The position numbers and the translations under genes are program-made. Positions 32,227 through 40,619 of a stretch of 46,303 bases of DNA are shown piece by piece. Source of the DNA: an uncultured Lachnospiraceae bacterium (GTDB lineage: Bacteria > Bacillota > Clostridia > Lachnospirales > Lachnospiraceae); contig CAJUNN010000021.1 in assembly GCA_910587955.1 (NCBI GenBank), forward strand, positions 1 through 46,303, in the 5' to 3' direction. The notes under the pieces were generated by a model. It saw nothing but the letters and a program-made list of their open reading frames with translations, searched no databases and was not told the origin of the DNA. The first letter of the stretch is position 1, and each line of letters starts with the position of its first letter.

Positions 32227-33209
32227 AGCCTTGGTTCTCCGGAAGAATCTTGGCCGGAACCGTCCTGGCCGTAGGGATTAGAGCTTCCGCTGCCCTGGCC
32301 GTAAGGATTCTGGGAATAGCTCCCCTGGCTGTATCCGTCCGGTCCGTAGCTTCCCTGGTTATAGCCGCCCTGACCGTAACTGCTCTGGCCGTAGGGGTTC
32401 TGGCTGTAACCGCCCGGATCGTAGCCTGCTGCCATTCCCCAAAACTGCTGTTCCTGCTGGGCAAGCCGCTTCATGGCAAAGAACATATAAAGCAGGGTTG
32501 CTCCAAAATTCAGCACCCAGAACATGGGAATGTGCACCGATGCCATGCGCAGGATTCCCTTAATCAGCAGGGGAAGGGTTCTTCCGTAAAGGGCCAGGAT
32601 ATAAATCCTTCCAAAGCTCAGCGGCGCTTTCGTAATGGAAGCAAGTATCATCCCTGCCAGGCTCACCACCAGCACACCGAAGAAGAAGGTCAGCGCCACC
32701 CCGATATAATAGAGCAGCAAAACGAGGAACATAATCAAGTACACCAAAGGCATAAACTTCATAATACTGTCCTTGTCAAAGACATCATTTCCCAATTCAT
32801 TGCAGAAGATGTGCATGGTCTGTCCTTCGCTTTTGATATAAAGCTTCTGGGAATCCATGAAGATCACCGTGTCATATCCCCGGATTACATCCTCCACCTC
32901 CCCCTGTTCCCAATTCTCATCCGTATCAAGGTACAGAAGCGTTCCGCCTGCCGCCTGATAGACAGACTCTTCAATCCAGAATCCGTCGGAAGAGAGCTCA
33001 AAATCCGGCAGCTCCTCCTGAATGATGCGCCCAAATCCGCCGTCCACAAACTGGAAGGAAAGCATGGAAAAAAGAGGCGATGACAAAAGAAAGTAAAAAG
33101 TTACCAAAAGAATTCCGTAGCCGAATATTTTTCCTTTTTTATTTTTCAGAAATTCCGGGTAAGCCGCCGGCTGAAACATGGAAGCAATCATTTCCCTAAA
33201 CACATTCAT
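32223..33209 (-). CDS. DUF1189-like membrane protein with Tyr/Gly/Gln-rich tail
   Basis: The 328-residue protein has an N-terminal membrane segment (GYGILLVTFYFLLSSPLFSML), an extracellular domain of about 90 residues, and four further membrane segments, a layout I associate with DUF1189 proteins. The last ~70 residues are a cytosolic low-complexity tail built of units such as YSQNPYGQ, SSYGQGG and YNQGSYGPDG. AGGAGG lies 8 bases before ATG 33209. It lies between nifU and mnmA and overlaps mnmA by 4 bases; no role in sulfur transfer is known for it. Confidence 0.75.
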   Translation of the reverse strand: MNVFREMIASMFQPAAYPEFLKNKKGKIFGYGILLVTFYFLLSSPLFSMLSFQFVDGGFGRIIQEELPDFELSSDGFWIEESVYQAAGGTLLYLDTDENWEQGEVEDVIRGYDTVIFMDSQKLYIKSEGQTMHIFCNELGNDVFDKDSIMKFMPLVYLIMFLVLLLYYIGVALTFFFGVLVVSLAGMILASITKAPLSFGRIYILALYGRTLPLLIKGILRMASVHIPMFWVLNFGATLLYMFFAMKRLAQQEQQFWGMAAGYDPGGYSQNPYGQSSYGQGGYNQGSYGPDGYSQGSYSQNPYGQGSGSSNPYGQDGSGQDSSGEPRL

Positions 33210-33236
33210 TCTTTTCCCCTCCTGTAATTCCATATC

Positions 33237-33674
33237 CTAATACTCCTCTTCTTCCTCGCCCTCGTGAATATCGGACTTTGGTTTCTCCAAGCCTTCTATC
33301 TGTATCCCGTGCTTCTCGGCGTAGTCCCAGAGGGCTGCATGGATGGCCTCCTCCGCCAAAAGAGAACAGTGCACCTTAACAGGCGGCAGGCCGTCCAGAG
33401 CCTCCATGACGGCTTTGTTTGTCACCTTGAGGGCCTCATAGACCGTCTTCCCCTTCACAAGCTCTGTGGCCATGCTGCTGGTGGCTACGGCTGCCCCGCA
33501 GCCGAAGGTCTTGAATTTCACATCCTGAATCACCTGATTCTCGTCGATATCCAGATAAATCCGCATAATATCGCCGCATTTGGCATTTCCCACGGTTCCC
33601 ACACCGCTGGGATTTTCAATCTCGCCCACATTGCGGGGATTTTGGAAATGATCCATCACTTTTTCACTGTACAT
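33237..33674 (-). CDS. nifU: NifU/IscU-type Fe-S cluster scaffold protein
   Basis: The 145-residue protein begins MYSEKVMDHFQNPRNVG and keeps the three cluster-binding cysteines: C33 (AKCGD, with D35), C59 (FGCGAA) and C103 (VHCSLLAEEA). It assembles Fe-S clusters from iron and NifS-derived sulfur. Unlike the standard scaffold it ends in an acidic EGEEEEEY tail. AGGAGG lies 10 bases before the ATG at 33674. It is separated from nifS by 283 bases containing two copies of a hairpin repeat, so NifU may be made at a different level from NifS. Confidence 0.93.
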   Translation of the reverse strand: MYSEKVMDHFQNPRNVGEIENPSGVGTVGNAKCGDIMRIYLDIDENQVIQDVKFKTFGCGAAVATSSMATELVKGKTVYEALKVTNKAVMEALDGLPPVKVHCSLLAEEAIHAALWDYAEKHGIQIEGLEKPKSDIHEGEEEEEY

Positions 33675-33710
33675 AATAGTCTCCTCCTGATCCGTAGATT
33701 CTGTTATTTG

Positions 33711-33829
33711 GGACGCCATGCGCTGCCTCGATTCCGCTTTCGCTTCATCTCGGTCGCGGGCTTCGCCCTATAGCCGGAATGGAACAAGTGCGCTCGTGAG
33801 CTTGCTCCCGGCGCTCTTGTTCTTTCCGG
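33711..33829. repeat. Tandem 119-bp intergenic repeat, copy 1
   Basis: First of two head-to-tail copies, about 92% identical (nine differences by eye). Its right half (33774-33829) folds into a long hairpin: CCGGAA, GAACAAG and GCGC pair with GCGC, CTTGTTC and TTCCGG, with an inner GAGC/GCTC stem. Confidence 0.88.
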
Positions 33830-33948
33830 GGACGCCATGCACAACCTCGATTCCGCTCCCGCTTCATCTCGGTCGCGGGCTTCGCCCTATAGCCGGAATG
33901 GAACAAGTGCGCCCGTGAGCAAGCTCCCGGCACTCTTGTTCTTTCCGG
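33830..33948. repeat. Tandem 119-bp intergenic repeat, copy 2
   Basis: Second copy, ending 10 bases before the nifS stop. The hairpin half is 33893-33948. A changed stem base (GCAC against GCGC) becomes a G-U pair in minus-strand RNA, so the fold is kept in the transcribed strand. Open frames across the repeats look like artefacts of its low-variation sequence. Confidence 0.88.
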
Positions 33949-33957
33949 CTGCATGGC

Positions 33958-35136
33958 TCATTGCCTGCGCGTAAAGTCTTCGTATAGCGGCGACATGCTC
34001 CGCAGGCGCTCTACAATCTTTTTCAGCTGCTCTATCACAAAATCCAGCTCTTCTTTGGTATTTTCCTCGTTTAAAGTCAGGCGCAGGGATCCGTGGGCAA
34101 TCTCATGGGGCAGGCCGATGGCCAACAGCACATGGGACGGGTCCAGGGAGCCGGATGTGCAGGCCGATCCGGAGGATCCGCAGATTCCCTCCATGTCCAG
34201 CATAATCAGCAGGGACTCCCCCTCGATAAACTGAAAGCTAAAGTTGGCGTTGTTGGGAAGCCGGTCGGTCCGGTGCCCGTTTAACCGCGTGTAGGGAATT
34301 TCCTTTAAAACCCGATCTATCAGGTAATCCCGAAGCTCCCGTTCCCGCACGGTGCGCTCCTCCATGGTCCGCACGGCCCGGGCCACCGCAGCTCCATATC
34401 CCACAATCCCCGGCACATTCTCCGTTCCCGCCCGGCGCTTCCGCTCCTGGGCTCCGCCGTGAATCAGGGAGCGCAGCTTAAGGCCCTTGCGGATATAGAG
34501 AAAACCGATGCCTTTAGGTCCGTTCAGCTTATGGCCGCTGGAGCTCAGCATATCAATATGATACGCATCCACGTGAATCGGAACCTGTCCGAAGGCCTGT
34601 ACGGCATCCGTGTGAAACAAAATACCGTGTTCATGGGCGATCTCCCCAATCTCCCGGATGGGTTCTATGGTTCCAATCTCATTGTTGGCAAACATGATGG
34701 AAATCAAAATCGTGGTGGGACGGATGGCTTTCTTAAGCTCCTCCAGCCTCACCCTCCCCTGTTCGTCCACATTCAGATAAGTCACTTCAAAACCGTTTCT
34801 CTCCAGCCACTCACAGGTGTGAAGTACGGCGTGGTGTTCGATCTTCGTGGTGATAATATGGTTTCCTTTGCTTTTATAACTCTCCGCCGCGGCTTTCAGG
34901 GCCCAATTATCCGCCTCACTGCCTCCTGCGGTGAAATAAATCTCTTCCGCTGCCGCGCCCAAGGCCCCGGCAATGATCTCCCGGGCTTTTGCCACCGCCT
35001 TTTTGCTCTCTCCCGCCAGACTGTAAACGCTGGACGGATTTCCATAATGTTCCGTAAAATAGGGAAGCATAGCCTCCACAACCTCCGGCGCCGTCCTGGT
35101 GGTCGCCGCATTATCCAAATAAATCAATTTCTTCAC
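33958..35136 (-). CDS. nifS: Cysteine desulfurase, NifS type
   Basis: The 392-residue PLP enzyme has LDNAATTRTAPEVVEAM, HAVLHTCEWLE, the PLP-binding Lys in SSGHKLNGPKG, and the catalytic Cys in GSACTSGSLDPSH. It takes sulfur from cysteine as persulfide and supplies NifU for Fe-S clusters and MnmA for tRNA thiolation (inferred from the operon). GTG 35136 is the start, with AGGAGG 8 bases upstream; no ATG fits better. It follows iscR by 16 bases. Confidence 0.95.
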   Translation of the reverse strand: MKKLIYLDNAATTRTAPEVVEAMLPYFTEHYGNPSSVYSLAGESKKAVAKAREIIAGALGAAAEEIYFTAGGSEADNWALKAAAESYKSKGNHIITTKIEHHAVLHTCEWLERNGFEVTYLNVDEQGRVRLEELKKAIRPTTILISIMFANNEIGTIEPIREIGEIAHEHGILFHTDAVQAFGQVPIHVDAYHIDMLSSSGHKLNGPKGIGFLYIRKGLKLRSLIHGGAQERKRRAGTENVPGIVGYGAAVARAVRTMEERTVRERELRDYLIDRVLKEIPYTRLNGHRTDRLPNNANFSFQFIEGESLLIMLDMEGICGSSGSACTSGSLDPSHVLLAIGLPHEIAHGSLRLTLNEENTKEELDFVIEQLKKIVERLRSMSPLYEDFTRRQ

Positions 35137-35152
35137 ACGTTACCCCTCCTGT

Positions 35153-35608
35153 CTATTTCACACATCCGGAGCCAACTTTCGCCCCGTTGCCTGCCTGCTT
35201 GCTCTCTTCTATCAGCTGGCTTAGCTTAATCTCATCAACGGTCTGATTGATGCTGTCGTTGATCCGCTGCCACACATACTTTGTCACACAGAATTCGGAA
35301 CTGTCGCAGGCACTCTCCTCTTTCAGCCCCGGACATTCCACCGGATCAAGATTCCCTTCCAGCGCCCGCAAAATATCCCCCACGGAAATCTCTTCCGCAG
35401 GCTTCGCCAGCTTATAGCCGCCGCCGGCCCCCCGCACGCTGACAACCAGGCCGGCTTTTCTCAGCTTTCCGATCAACTGTTCCAGATAGCTCTCCGAAAT
35501 ATGCTGTCTTGCGGAAATACTGGCGATGGATGCCGTCTCGTTTTCGCTGTACAAAGCCAGATCAATCAGGGCGCGGAGCCCGTAACGTCCCTTGGTTGAC
35601 AATTTCAT
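35153..35608 (-). CDS. iscR: Rrf2-family regulator, IscR-like
   Basis: The 151-residue protein starts MKLSTKGRYGLRALIDLAL with the Rrf2 winged helix (ISARQHISESYLEQLIGKLRKAGLVVSVRGAGGGYKLA). Three cysteines lie in the cluster loop (VECPGLKEESACDSSEFC; spacing C-X8-C-X5-C), which supports an Fe-S-sensing IscR-type role over the Cys-less CymR. As first gene of the operon it probably represses the operon when Fe-S clusters are sufficient. GAGAGG precedes the ATG at 35608. Confidence 0.9.
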   Translation of the reverse strand: MKLSTKGRYGLRALIDLALYSENETASIASISARQHISESYLEQLIGKLRKAGLVVSVRGAGGGYKLAKPAEEISVGDILRALEGNLDPVECPGLKEESACDSSEFCVTKYVWQRINDSINQTVDEIKLSQLIEESKQAGNGAKVGSGCVK

Positions 35609-35628
35609 CCTATCACCTCTCTTACAAT

Positions 35629-35647
35629 TCCGAGTGATTTGCTCGGA
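35629..35647 (-). promoter_or_regulatory. Inverted repeat at the iscR transcription start, candidate operator
   Basis: TCCGAG, 7 bases, CTCGGA. It lies 11 bases downstream of the -10, covering the expected start point, a typical repressor position. Confidence 0.55.
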
Positions 35648-35657
35648 TTTCTTCTTG

Positions 35658-35686
35658 ATGATACCACTGCGTGGATGTACTGTCAA
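35658..35686 (-). promoter_or_regulatory. Promoter of the iscR operon
   Basis: On the minus strand a perfect TTGACA (35686-35681) and TATCAT (35663-35658) are 17 bases apart, 50 bases before the iscR start. Confidence 0.8.
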
Positions 35687-35775
35687 GTGATTTCAGCAAA
35701 AGAACACCAGGAGCCGAAAAGAAACTTTGCCCTTTCTTATGATATTCCATGCAGGATTATGATGTGAAAAACAAA

Positions 35776-35810
35776 AGAAAACCGCCGCAAAGGATTCACC
35801 CTTGCGGCGG
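35776..35810 (-). terminator. Terminator of the nucleoside operon
   Basis: On the minus strand CCGCCGCAA and TTGCGGCGG form a 9-bp stem followed by TTTTCTTTTG, just after the last nucleoside hydrolase gene. Confidence 0.85.
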
Positions 35811-35832
35811 CAGCCGAAACCACATATATGTT

Positions 35833-36840
35833 TTATTTCCGGGAGGTATCCTGCTTTTCCCCCAGCCTGTCAAACAGCATTCCCACAAACTTCTCTCGGT
35901 CTGCGTTAAGGGCTATCCATACGTTCTTCGGATCATCTGTGCGCACCCTGGGATCCACAATGGTCATGCCATCCCCATAGGAACCGCCGAAATCCACATC
36001 CACCCTGCAGAACTGCACATCCTGAAGTACCGACGGATCAATCACCGCACAGACGGCCAGGGCATCATGGGGCGGCGTAGTATTCTTCGGCGCAAAGACG
36101 ATAGGCTGCAGCAGATCGTAGGCTTCGATCCGGGTATCCAGAAGATCCGCCACCGCCGTGGAAACCGGTGTGCCGAAAGCCCGGAACCTGTCGCTCTCAT
36201 CCTGCCCTACCCAGGCTCTGTGGGTGGCATCCAGGGGAACCAGCAGGACCTCACAACCGGAAGTCATAACAATCTGCGCCGCCTCCGGGTCCATGACAAT
36301 GTTAAATTCCGACGCTGAGGTGGTATTTGTCTGCAGATGGCCGCCTCCCATAATAACCAGCTTTTTAATCTTTGCAATAATCCTGGGATCTGCCCGCATA
36401 GCAGTGGCAATGTTGGTGAGGGGACCCACGGCGATAATGGTAATATCTCCCTGGGATTTTAACAGCGTGTCAATCAGCCAGCAGACGGCGCACTCCTCCT
36501 GGGGCTTGCTCACAGCCGGAGGAAATTCTTCCAGGTATTCATGGTGATACGTCACTACCTTTCCGTTCACCTTCACCACATCCTTGGCTCTGCGCAGCTG
36601 CCTGGCCGGATTGAGCGCCGCCACCATGGGGCTTGCGCACCCTTTGTATACGGGAACCTTGGAGCCCATAAGGTCCAGAACCCGCAGGGTATTTTCCGTG
36701 GTATTCTCCACAGGCTTATTTCCGTTTACGGTACAGATCCCCAGGACCTCAAGCTCCGGGCTCCGCAGGGCTGTCATAATGGCGATTGCATCGTCCGACC
36801 CTGTGTCTACATCCATAATTACTTTTATTTTTTCTTTCAT
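35833..36840 (-). CDS. Nucleoside hydrolase (inosine-uridine preferring family), third in operon
   Basis: The 335-residue protein has the calcium-binding motif DVDTGSDDA near the N-terminus, VGPLTNIA, MGGGHLQTN, SEFNIVMDPEAA and a C-terminal PPHDALAV with the catalytic His. It cleaves the N-glycosidic bond of ribonucleosides to base and ribose. All key residues are present. ATG 36840 lies in an ATGA overlap with the preceding gene, with AGGAGAG upstream. It is the last gene before the terminator. Base preference cannot be read by eye. Confidence 0.92.
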   Translation of the reverse strand: MKEKIKVIMDVDTGSDDAIAIMTALRSPELEVLGICTVNGNKPVENTTENTLRVLDLMGSKVPVYKGCASPMVAALNPARQLRRAKDVVKVNGKVVTYHHEYLEEFPPAVSKPQEECAVCWLIDTLLKSQGDITIIAVGPLTNIATAMRADPRIIAKIKKLVIMGGGHLQTNTTSASEFNIVMDPEAAQIVMTSGCEVLLVPLDATHRAWVGQDESDRFRAFGTPVSTAVADLLDTRIEAYDLLQPIVFAPKNTTPPHDALAVCAVIDPSVLQDVQFCRVDVDFGGSYGDGMTIVDPRVRTDDPKNVWIALNADREKFVGMLFDRLGEKQDTSRK

Positions 36841-37652
36841 ACCATTGCCTCTCCTTTGCAAGTTTTCAGTACATCTTCCAGATCCAGCCGTTCCGCCACT
36901 TCCACATTTCCTGACGGCTCCAGATGAATCCTGGGATCCACGATTGTCCGCCCGTACATCTCTCCGGGCGCCGTGTCCACTTCTACCGTACGCCTCCGGC
37001 TCACGATTCTTTCCGGCGCAAGCGCAGCCATCACAGCCGCTGCATCCCTGGCGCTGCCATAAGGCTTTGTCGCCTCCAGGCCTGCCATAAGGACGGGAAT
37101 GCCCGAAGCGAGCACCGCAGCACAGGCATGGGGATCCCGCACCACATTGGCCTCCCCGAAGGGGGAGACATCCCCGGCACCCGCACTCCCGCCCAACATG
37201 ACAATCCGGGAAATATACCCGGGCAGATCTTCATATTTAAACAGGGCGACAGCCAGATTGGTGAGGGCGCCCAAAGTCACGACCGTCAGGCCTCCTTCGC
37301 TTCTGCGGGCCTCTTCATAGAGAATATCCCAGGCGTAATCAATACCCGTTTCCCCAAAAGCAGCTTCCCCGCCGGAAGCTGGAAACTCCCCGGCGCATCC
37401 CCCTCCCAAAGGGGAGAGATTTAAACAATCCGGCTGCCTCATAAGGGGCCGCTCCGCCCCCATCCCTACGCGTATGCCCGGAGAAAGGGCCGCTGCCAGT
37501 TCCTTTAATTCCTCATAGCCCCGGCCGGCAGAAATCTCTCCAAACACGGAGGTCAAAGCCATAATCTTTACATCCGCTTCTTTATCTGCCATCCGTACGG
37601 CTTCTTCATGCCGGAAACCGCCTCCGCAGTCAATTAAAATTTTACGAGGCAT
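36837..37652 (-). CDS. Degenerate nucleoside hydrolase paralogue, probably not catalytic
   Basis: A 271-residue member of the nucleoside hydrolase family by overall pattern (TLGALTNLAVAL, IVMLGGSAGAGDVSPFGEANVVRDPHA, TIVDPRIHLEPSGNVEVAERLD) but with its active site lost. The N-terminal DxDPGxDDA motif reads DCGGGFRHEEA, missing the second Asp, with the DD pair replaced by EE and displaced by two residues. The usual EFN is EAN, and the region from GLEATK to RDAAAV lacks about 45 residues and the catalytic His. It may be a regulatory or scaffold subunit of its active neighbours, or a decaying copy. ATG 37652 has GGAGGG 9 bases upstream; the gene overlaps both neighbours, which argues that translation is maintained. 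Confidence 0.8.
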   Translation of the reverse strand: MPRKILIDCGGGFRHEEAVRMADKEADVKIMALTSVFGEISAGRGYEELKELAAALSPGIRVGMGAERPLMRQPDCLNLSPLGGGCAGEFPASGGEAAFGETGIDYAWDILYEEARRSEGGLTVVTLGALTNLAVALFKYEDLPGYISRIVMLGGSAGAGDVSPFGEANVVRDPHACAAVLASGIPVLMAGLEATKPYGSARDAAAVMAALAPERIVSRRRTVEVDTAPGEMYGRTIVDPRIHLEPSGNVEVAERLDLEDVLKTCKGEAMV

Positions 37653-38613
37653 ACCCTTTTTCCCTCCTTTGCCGTGTAATGGTCTCACAGGCCCCAAGAA
37701 GCACCTGCAAAAATTTCTCCCGGTCCACATCCAGGGCAATTTTTCCGCACACGGAAGGCTTTTTCCCTGCTGCCGGGCGGAGATCCATGGTCAAAGCTCC
37801 TCTGGAACGGGGGCTCTCCGTCTCCACGCTCATATCCGTCTCTACATAGGTGAAAAGCTCCGGATTGGTAAGGCCGATCACCGCACAGCTGTCGTGCATG
37901 GGAGCGCCCGGAAATTTTCTTGCTTCCAGATATGTACCTCCGAAAAAGTCCAGCAAATCCGCCAGGAACTGGAAAACCATTCCCTCCCGTTCCCGGAAAA
38001 GGGCAAATTCTTCCCGGTAAATCAAGGCCTTATGGGTCACATCCAGCCCGTAGATTTCCACCGGAATCCCGCTTTCCAGGACAATCCGGGCCGCTTCCGG
38101 GTCCGTCCAGATATTAAACTCCGCCAAAGCCGTCCGGTTTCCCTCAAAGGCTCCGCCCCCCATGACGGAAATTTTCGCAATTTTTTTCCAAAGATGGGGA
38201 TAGGACAAAAGAAATACCGCCGTATTGGTACAGGGCCCGGTGACAATCAAAGCCACCGGTTCCGGGCTTTCTTCCACCAGCCTGGCCATCAGGGCAGCCG
38301 CCGGTTCCCGGCATACCGGCATGGAAGGCTCCGGCAGCACGGGTCCGTCCATACCGGAATCCCCGTGAATCTCAGGGGCTACAGACAGGGGATTCCAAAG
38401 AGGCTTTCCTCTGCCCTTTGCCACCGGAATATCTGTTCTAGCGCAGATTTCCAGGACTTTCCTGGCATTTTTCTCCGTCTTATCCACCGTCTGGTTTCCC
38501 GCTGCCGCCGTCACGCCCAAGACCTCCAGTTTTTCACTGGCCAGAGCCGCAATCAGGGCAATGGCATCGTCATGTCCGGGATCACAGTCTATGATAACAG
38601 GAAGTTTTTTCAC
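37642..38613 (-). CDS. Nucleoside hydrolase, first in operon
   Basis: The 323-residue protein has IIDCDPGHDDAIAL, VTGPCTNTAVFL, VMGGGAFEGN, AEFNIWTDPEAA and PMHDSCAV, so all calcium ligands and the catalytic His are there. It resembles RihA/RihB-type ribonucleoside hydrolases. GTG 38613 is the start in a GTGA overlap with the permease gene (GGAGGAGGG 8 bases upstream). It overlaps the degenerate paralogue by 11 bases. Confidence 0.92.
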   Translation of the reverse strand: MKKLPVIIDCDPGHDDAIALIAALASEKLEVLGVTAAAGNQTVDKTEKNARKVLEICARTDIPVAKGRGKPLWNPLSVAPEIHGDSGMDGPVLPEPSMPVCREPAAALMARLVEESPEPVALIVTGPCTNTAVFLLSYPHLWKKIAKISVMGGGAFEGNRTALAEFNIWTDPEAARIVLESGIPVEIYGLDVTHKALIYREEFALFREREGMVFQFLADLLDFFGGTYLEARKFPGAPMHDSCAVIGLTNPELFTYVETDMSVETESPRSRGALTMDLRPAAGKKPSVCGKIALDVDREKFLQVLLGACETITRQRREKGYAS

Positions 38614-39542
38614 TTCTTTTCCCTCCTCCTCTTTTTTCTGCCGCTTTCCGAGCTTCCCCCCACAAAGAAGAGAGCAACCAGCGTTACTACATAGGGCAGC
38701 ATCTGCATGGTTTCCGCCGGCAGCCGCAGAGACTGCATTACATTGGACAGGGCCTCCGCCCCGCCGAACAAGAGCGCCGAAAGCACGGTAGGAAATACCA
38801 TTCCGCCTCCCAGATTCTGTGCTGCAATGGCCATAAATCCCCGGCCTGCCACCATATCCCTGGTAAAGAAGGGCAGGTACCCCATGGACATATAAATCCC
38901 GCCCATGCTCGCCAAAACACCCGCCGTTAAAATGGCGGTAAACCGGGTGCGCACCACCTTAATTCCCACAGACTCCGCAGCCTGGGGATTCTCGCCTACG
39001 GAGCGGATCCGAAGTCCCATGGACGTTTTGTTGATAAAAAGATACGTTACTATCACTGCCAGAAACGCCAGGTACGTCATAACGTTGTGTCCTGAAAGAA
39101 TGGGTCCCAGCACCGGGATTTGTTCTACCAGCGGAATATTCACGCTGGGCAGCACCAGGCTGTTCAGGCTGGTAGAAGTACCCTTGTCTCCGCAGATCAC
39201 ATAGAGAATAAAGACGGTTCCGCCGCTTCCCAGGGTATTAAGGGCCAGCCCGGTCAGCACCGTATTGGCATGAAGCACCAGCACAAAATAAGCAAAGATA
39301 AATGCAACTGCCACTCCAAACAAAATACCAGTCAAAACTCCCGCAAACACGTTCTGGGTAAATGCGCTCCCAATCACTCCGCCCAGGGCTCCGAACAGCA
39401 TCATTCCCTCAAAGGCAATACACATAACTCCTGCCTTCTTGGTAATCAGAGCCGCCATGGCCGACAGCACCAAAGGGGTAGCCATACGCAGAATACTGTA
39501 TACAAACTGTGCCGAAAATATATTTTCCAAAATCATATTCAT
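38610..39542 (-). CDS. Nucleoside ABC transporter permease 2 (NupQ/YufQ-like)
   Basis: A 310-residue protein with about eight to nine membrane segments and the BPD_transp_2 pattern: ITKKAGVMCIAFEGMMLFGA, LVLHANTVLTGLALNTLGSGG, RSVGENPQAAESVGIKV, and GLGGGMVF-like text near the C-terminus, ending in a basic KKRRREKK tail. It pairs with the other permease and the ATPase to import nucleosides. It starts 3 bases after the first permease gene. Confidence 0.9.
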   Translation of the reverse strand: MNMILENIFSAQFVYSILRMATPLVLSAMAALITKKAGVMCIAFEGMMLFGALGGVIGSAFTQNVFAGVLTGILFGVAVAFIFAYFVLVLHANTVLTGLALNTLGSGGTVFILYVICGDKGTSTSLNSLVLPSVNIPLVEQIPVLGPILSGHNVMTYLAFLAVIVTYLFINKTSMGLRIRSVGENPQAAESVGIKVVRTRFTAILTAGVLASMGGIYMSMGYLPFFTRDMVAGRGFMAIAAQNLGGGMVFPTVLSALLFGGAEALSNVMQSLRLPAETMQMLPYVVTLVALFFVGGSSESGRKKRRREKK

Positions 39543-39545
39543 CGC

Positions 39546-40619
39546 CTACTCTCCCTTCGCCGCCAGTTCATTCCGGGAAGCCTTCACAATCTCCCTGTGC
39601 TTCCATCCCGACAGGAAACGCTCCGCTGCTACAAAAATAATAATAATGGCCTGGATTATGGACACAATCTCCACCGGCACATCCGAGGTCCGGGCCATAA
39701 TGTCCGCGCCCACCCGGATATAGGCCAGAAAAAGAGCCGCCGGAGCCACAAACTTGGGATTGTAATGGGCCAGAATTGCAATCAGGATTCCGTCAAACCC
39801 GTGGTTGGACAAGGCCTGGTACTGAAACCGGTTGTACATGCCAAGCTGTTCCACTGCACCTCCCATGCCTGCCAGAAATCCGCCTACCAGCTGGCAGGCC
39901 AAGATCGTCCCGAAAACATTCATGCCCGAATATTTCGCAAAGGCGGGATTTTTCCCAATCATCCGGATACTGTAGCCCCACCGGCTCTTATTCAGATACA
40001 GATACCCGAATACAAGAACCGCCATGGCAATTATCAGCCCAAAGTGAACGTTTGTCTTGGAAAAAAGATCCGGCAAAACCGCCGTCTCTGCAAATTCATA
40101 GGAACAGAGATACCCGGCCTGGGGATCCCTTATGATATAGTTGATGATCAAAAGGCCCAGGTACAGGGATACATAGTTAATCATAAGGGAGGATACCACC
40201 GGCAGGGCCCCCCGCTTCACATAGAGAAACGCCGGAATCCCGCAGACCACGCTTCCCACCAGTCCTCCCGCCAGAATGCAGAAAAACGGATGGAGGCCTA
40301 CCGGCAGAAGCCAGGTCACGGCAATATAGGAAGAAGCCACGCCGCCCAGGAAAAAAGCACCCTCACTGGCCATATTGATCTGGTTGCAGGAGTACATAAT
40401 GCTTACGCTGACACCGGTAAACAAAAGAGGCGTCATCATTTCTACCATATTTCCAATTCTCCGCACGGACTGGAAGGGACCGAAAAGGAAATTTCCCATG
40501 GTGGCCGCCGGAGTCTCACTCACAAAGCAGACCAGGAAAAAGGCGATCACCAGAGCGATAGCTACTGCCACCAGCATGCGGATGACCTGAAACCGCTGTT
40601 CTATTTTCTTACTCTGCAT
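39546..40619 (-). CDS. Nucleoside ABC transporter permease 1 (NupP/YufP-like)
   Basis: A 357-residue permease with about ten membrane segments: VSIMYSCNQINMASEGAFFLGG, SSLMINYVSLYLGLLIINYII, RMIGKNPAFAKYSGMN and NRFQYQALSNHGFDGILIAILA are typical of the BMP-linked BPD_transp_2 family. ATG 40619 is preferred over a TTG at 40634 because GGGGGT lies 7 bases upstream. It overlaps the ATPase gene by 11 bases. Confidence 0.9.
   Translation of the reverse strand: MQSKKIEQRFQVIRMLVAVAIALVIAFFLVCFVSETPAATMGNFLFGPFQSVRRIGNMVEMMTPLLFTGVSVSIMYSCNQINMASEGAFFLGGVASSYIAVTWLLPVGLHPFFCILAGGLVGSVVCGIPAFLYVKRGALPVVSSLMINYVSLYLGLLIINYIIRDPQAGYLCSYEFAETAVLPDLFSKTNVHFGLIIAMAVLVFGYLYLNKSRWGYSIRMIGKNPAFAKYSGMNVFGTILACQLVGGFLAGMGGAVEQLGMYNRFQYQALSNHGFDGILIAILAHYNPKFVAPAALFLAYIRVGADIMARTSDVPVEIVSIIQAIIIIFVAAERFLSGWKHREIVKASRNELAAKGE

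Noticed and set aside
33711..33948. Possible CRISPR array
   Set aside because: Only two contiguous long copies, with no spacers and no cas genes.
33745..33954. Small open frames (66-69 codons) on both strands within the 119-bp repeats
   Set aside because: They follow from the repeat sequence, lack ribosome sites and end inside the hairpin. I treat the region as a non-coding repeat.
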